This document shows, piece after piece, positions 60,756-64,000 of a stretch of DNA of 64,000 nt. This DNA is from Sphingomonadales bacterium. GTDB taxonomy: Bacteria; Pseudomonadota; Alphaproteobacteria; Sphingomonadales; Sphingomonadaceae. A program made the translations under genes and the position numbers. A model generated the notes under the pieces. The model ran no database searches and was not told the origin of the DNA. It worked only from the letters and a program-made list of their open reading frames with translations. Location of the stretch: positions 62,001-126,000 of the forward strand of contig JANYGX010000012.1 in assembly GCA_025362295.1 (NCBI GenBank). Direction: 5' to 3'. Position 1 is the first letter of the stretch, and every line of letters starts with the position of its first letter.

Positions 60756-60788
60756 ATGATGGAAAAAATGTTCAAACACTATGTTTGA
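60756..60788 (+). other. Ten-codon mini-cistron overlapping the glpD start
   Basis: ATG ATG GAA AAA ATG TTC AAA CAC TAT GTT TGA ends inside the glpD start as ATGTTTGA (8-base overlap). glpD itself has no good ribosome binding site, so translation could be coupled to this small frame. It may also be a leftover of the regulator gene's tail. Coding status unproven. Confidence 0.35.
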
Positions 60789-62283
60789 TCTGCTGATCAT
60801 CGGTGGTGGTATTAACGGCGTCGGTATTGCGCGCGATGCTGTTGGTCGCGGTCTTAAAGTTGTTCTGTGCGAGCAGAATGATCTTGCCAGTTCCACATCC
60901 TCAGCCAGTTCCAAGCTCATTCATGGCGGCTTGCGCTATCTTGAAACCTACGAATTCCGTTTGGTGCGCGAGGCGCTTGGCGAGCGTGAAACACTGTTGC
61001 GCATGGCCCCGCATATCATCTGGCCGCTGCGTTTTGTGCTGCCGATTGACAAGGGCCTGCGCCCGGCATGGCTCATTCGACTGGGCCTTTTTCTGTATGA
61101 TCACCTTGCGAAGCGCTCGCTGCTTCCTGGCATCAAAACCCTTAACCTGCGCACCTGCCAGCAAGGCAAACCGCTAAACGAGCGCCTCAGCAAGGGTTTT
61201 GAGTATGCCGATTGCTGGGTTGACGATGCGCGACTTGTGGTGTTGAACGCAGTGGACGCTGCCGAGAATGGTGCCGAAATTCTCACACGCACAACATGCT
61301 CGGCCCTTAGCCGCAGCGAAACGTATTGGACCGCAGCACTCACCACAGCAGAAGGCACCACCCGTGAGGTCAAGGCCAAAGCTCTGGTGAACGCCGCTGG
61401 CCCATGGGTTGAGGACATACAGGGTAAATTTGGCCGTCTCTCTAACAGTCGAGGTGTGCGCCTGATCAAGGGCAGTCACATTGTTACAAAAAAACTGTAT
61501 GAAGGCGAGCACGCTTATATTTTTCAGTCGCCAGACAAACGCGTTATTTTCGCCATCCCCTATGAACATAATTACACACTGATTGGCACAACGGATCAGG
61601 AGTGGTCGTTTGAAGAGGGCGAACTGAAGATTTCCCCTGAGGAAACCGAATATCTTTGTTCAACGGCAAGCCAATACTTTAAATTACCTGTCACGCAGGA
61701 TGACATTGTCTGGTCCTATGCCGGTGTGCGCCCACTCTATGATGACAAGAGCTCATCAGCCTCGGTTGTTACCCGCGACTATGTGTTTGATCTTGATGCG
61801 GCAAACGATACACTTGCGCCAGCCCTGTCGATTTTTGGCGGCAAGATCACCACCTATCGTCGCCTGGCTGAAGAGGCGCTGCATAAACTGGCGCCTTATT
61901 TTACCGCTATCGGACCCGCTTGGACGGCTGAAAAAGCGTTGCCCGGCGGGAATTTTCCAGCCGACAAGGTTGGTGCATTTTATGATAGTCTGTGCGCACA
62001 ATATGCCTGGATACCGGCAGCACAGTTGCACCGCATGATGCAGGCTTACGGCACACGTATTCACGATGTGATTGGCAAGGCAACATCACTGGATGATCTT
62101 GGTCATCACTTTGGTGCAGGGCTTTACGAAGCTGAAGTGCACTATCTTTATACGCACGAATTTGCCCGCACGGCAGACGATATTTTATGGCGCAGGACAA
62201 AGCTCGGCTTGCGTTTGAGTGCACATGAGCAAGCTAAACTGGAGACGTGGCCAGCGTTGCGGCACGCGAGAGGAACCGGGTGA
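60781..62283 (+). CDS. glpD: Glycerol-3-phosphate dehydrogenase
   Basis: FAD enzyme oxidising sn-glycerol-3-phosphate to dihydroxyacetone phosphate, feeding the quinone pool at the membrane. Dinucleotide motif DLLIIGGGINGVGIARDAVG, then SSKLIHGGLRYLE, VNAAGPWVEDI, FAIPYEHNYTLIGTTD and SYAGVRPLYDD. 500 aa. An in-frame stop upstream fixes the start at 60781, despite a poor ribosome binding site. It follows the broken regulator and precedes a GH42 beta-galactosidase. It works with glpK on the other strand. Confidence 0.96.
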   Translation: MFDLLIIGGGINGVGIARDAVGRGLKVVLCEQNDLASSTSSASSKLIHGGLRYLETYEFRLVREALGERETLLRMAPHIIWPLRFVLPIDKGLRPAWLIRLGLFLYDHLAKRSLLPGIKTLNLRTCQQGKPLNERLSKGFEYADCWVDDARLVVLNAVDAAENGAEILTRTTCSALSRSETYWTAALTTAEGTTREVKAKALVNAAGPWVEDIQGKFGRLSNSRGVRLIKGSHIVTKKLYEGEHAYIFQSPDKRVIFAIPYEHNYTLIGTTDQEWSFEEGELKISPEETEYLCSTASQYFKLPVTQDDIVWSYAGVRPLYDDKSSSASVVTRDYVFDLDAANDTLAPALSIFGGKITTYRRLAEEALHKLAPYFTAIGPAWTAEKALPGGNFPADKVGAFYDSLCAQYAWIPAAQLHRMMQAYGTRIHDVIGKATSLDDLGHHFGAGLYEAEVHYLYTHEFARTADDILWRRTKLGLRLSAHEQAKLETWPALRHARGTG

Positions 62284-62466
62284 AAGCTTGTTTATCCTAC
62301 CCCTCAAATGGGGGAGAAATTTCACGGAGAAGCGTTCACCCGGTTACTCTATATAAAATGCCTGCTAATATTTATTTTATGCAGCTGGGTATTATGTATA
62401 GGTATTGATGGCGGGCCTAGAATAGTTACAAATGGCGCTGTCGGGACACATTAAAATGAGACTGTT
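62284..62466. other. Intergenic region before the beta-galactosidase gene
   Basis: 183 bases. It contains CTACCCCTCAAATGGGGGAG near 62294-62313, a weak hairpin that may end glpD transcripts, then AT-rich DNA (62340-62440) that could hold a promoter. A related CCCCTGCAAGGGG hairpin lies in the gap before the symporter gene (near 56637-56649). Confidence 0.35.
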
Positions 62467-64000
62467 ATGCACCTAGGCGTCTGCTATTACCCCGAGCAAT
62501 GGGACGAATTCCGCTGGCAGGAGGATGCGGCGCAAATGGCAGCACTCGGTCTGACGCGAGTGCGTATTGGCGAGTTTGCCTGGAGCCGGATTGAACCAGA
62601 AACGGGTCGTTTTGAATGGGCATGGCTTGACCGCGCTATTGAAACTTTACACAAGGCAGGCTTGGGCATCATTCTCGGTACACCGACAGCGACGCCGCCC
62701 AAATGGCTTGTCGATGCTCACCCGGATATTCTTGCAAAAGACAGCAATTGCCGGGTGCGTGGTTTTGGTTCGCGTCGGCATTATTGTTTTTCAAGCCAGA
62801 CATACAGACGGGAAGCAACGCGCATGGTGACCGCTTTGGCAGAACGCTACGGCAAGCACCCGGCCATCGTCATGTGGCAAACAGATAATGAATATGGTTG
62901 CCACAATACAACGCTGAGTTATTCAGCTGAAGCGGCATTGGCATTTCGCAACTGGCTGACGCGTCACTACAATTCTGTTGAAACATTAAACAGCGCGTGG
63001 GGTAACGTATTTTGGAGTCAGTCCTATCGCAGCTTTGACGAGATTGATCTGCCCAACCTGACAGTCACAGAAGCCAATCCCTCGCACATTTTGGATTTTC
63101 GGCGTTTTTCGTCTGATCAGGTGATCAGCTTCAATACAATGCAGATTGATATCATTCGTGCCCATGCGCCCAACACAGATATCACGCACAACATGATGGG
63201 CTTCGTGACAGATTTCGATCATCACACATTGGGTGCTGATCTCGATCTCGCGACATGGGACAGCTATCCGCTGGGCTTCACCGAGCAGTTCTGGTTTACA
63301 GAAAGCGAGAAAATAAAATACGCACGGCAAGGCCATCCGGATATAGCTGCCTTCCATCATGATTTGTATCGTGGGTGTAGCAACGGTCGCTGGGGCGTGA
63401 TGGAGCAACAGCCGGGGCCGGTGAACTGGGCAGCCTATAACCCGTCGCCGCTGCCCGGCATGGTGCGGCTGTGGACACTGGAGGCTTTTGCGCACGGTGC
63501 CGAACTGGTCAGCTATTTTCGCTGGCGGCAGGCACCGTTTGCGCAGGAGCAAATGCACGCCGGGTTGCAACGACCGGATGGCAGTGCGGATGTCGCGTGC
63601 GCTGAAATTGCAGAAGCCGCAGGCGACCTTGAACACTTGGCTGGCGCGGGGAAACCGCTATCATCCGTTGCGCTGGTGTTCAGTTATGAAGCGCAGTGGA
63701 TGATCCAGACACAACCACAAGGCAAAAATTTTGATTATTTGCAACTGGTTTTTGAGTTTTATACAGCCTTGCGCAAACATGGCCTAGATGTGGATATCGT
63801 GGCGCCCGATGCTGATCTCAACCACTATAAAATGCTGGTGATCCCGTCGCTCCCCATTCTCGGCAACGAAATTATGGCGACACTGGAAAACTTTGGTGGG
63901 CCAGTGTTGATAGGCCCGCGCACGGGCAGCAAAACCAGAGACTTCCAAATGCCTGATGACCTGCCACCCGGACCCTTGCAAGAGCTGATGCCGTTCCGCG
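62467..64000 (+). CDS. Beta-galactosidase, GH42 family (runs off window)
   Basis: Cleaves beta-galactosides, often plant or oligosaccharide types. MHLGVCYYPEQWDEFRWQED start; acid/base Glu142 in WQTDNEYGCH and nucleophile Glu313 in WGVMEQQPGPVNW. 511 codons are inside the window; the trimer-forming and C-terminal domains are only partly present. No signal peptide, so cytoplasmic. With the GH36 enzyme, the symporter and the KDPGal aldolase it forms a galactoside-use set. Confidence 0.95.
   Translation, partial: MHLGVCYYPEQWDEFRWQEDAAQMAALGLTRVRIGEFAWSRIEPETGRFEWAWLDRAIETLHKAGLGIILGTPTATPPKWLVDAHPDILAKDSNCRVRGFGSRRHYCFSSQTYRREATRMVTALAERYGKHPAIVMWQTDNEYGCHNTTLSYSAEAALAFRNWLTRHYNSVETLNSAWGNVFWSQSYRSFDEIDLPNLTVTEANPSHILDFRRFSSDQVISFNTMQIDIIRAHAPNTDITHNMMGFVTDFDHHTLGADLDLATWDSYPLGFTEQFWFTESEKIKYARQGHPDIAAFHHDLYRGCSNGRWGVMEQQPGPVNWAAYNPSPLPGMVRLWTLEAFAHGAELVSYFRWRQAPFAQEQMHAGLQRPDGSADVACAEIAEAAGDLEHLAGAGKPLSSVALVFSYEAQWMIQTQPQGKNFDYLQLVFEFYTALRKHGLDVDIVAPDADLNHYKMLVIPSLPILGNEIMATLENFGGPVLIGPRTGSKTRDFQMPDDLPPGPLQELMPFR

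Overview
The window is a chromosome segment of an alphaproteobacterium with moderate GC content. Three things point there: the gene order scpA-scpB-tatA-tatB-tatC-serS-surE, an RNase E of alphaproteobacterial type ending in a GWW-type tail, and a full S10-spc-alpha ribosomal cluster. I cannot fix the order or genus. I see no tRNA, rRNA, CRISPR array or intact mobile element.

Layout. 1-4.3 kb: 5' end of ahcY with an operator-like inverted repeat, a secreted M20 amidohydrolase, a shared terminator and a secreted S53 (kumamolisin-like) peptidase. 4.2-11 kb: dnaA with a terminator candidate and palindromic repeats behind it, an AmiC-type amidase, and rne. 11-18.3 kb: a small unknown gene, a LysR regulator overlapping hemW, and tamB, behind which only the last 34 codons of what looks like tamA survive. 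18.4-22.1 kb: small genes, including an S24 repressor facing a small DNA-binding-like protein and a DUF3168-like phage/GTA tail gene, then a Yip1 membrane protein and a DUF4397 secreted protein. 22.3-28.2 kb: surE, serS, pnuC, tatC, tatB, tatA, a decayed IS5-type transposase, scpB and scpA.

28.4-50.2 kb: an outer-membrane-like protein, then rpsL-rpsG-fusA-tuf, a strong intrinsic terminator, and rpsJ through secY-adk. A beta-lactamase-fold serine hydrolase on the opposite strand splits the cluster before rpsM-rpsK-rpoA-rplQ, and a GT2 glycosyltransferase follows. 50.2-54.4 kb: ppc, a small membrane protein and a PAF-acetylhydrolase-like lipoprotein.

54.4-64 kb: a carbohydrate island. A KDPGal-type aldolase, glpK and an SSS sodium/sugar symporter lie on the minus strand. 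A GH36 alpha-galactosidase, a nonsense-mutated DeoR regulator (probably former glpR), glpD and a GH42 beta-galactosidase (running off the window) lie on the plus strand. Together they would import galactosides, release galactose and process galactose- and glycerol-derived intermediates into triose phosphate and pyruvate. The dead regulator suggests this control was lost or moved to another gene.

No convincing wholly new multi-gene system was found. The items most worth a second look are the tamA remnant behind an intact tamB, the dead glp regulator in a galactoside/glycerol cluster, the S24/small-protein/DUF3168 module, and the terminator placed between tuf and rpsJ.
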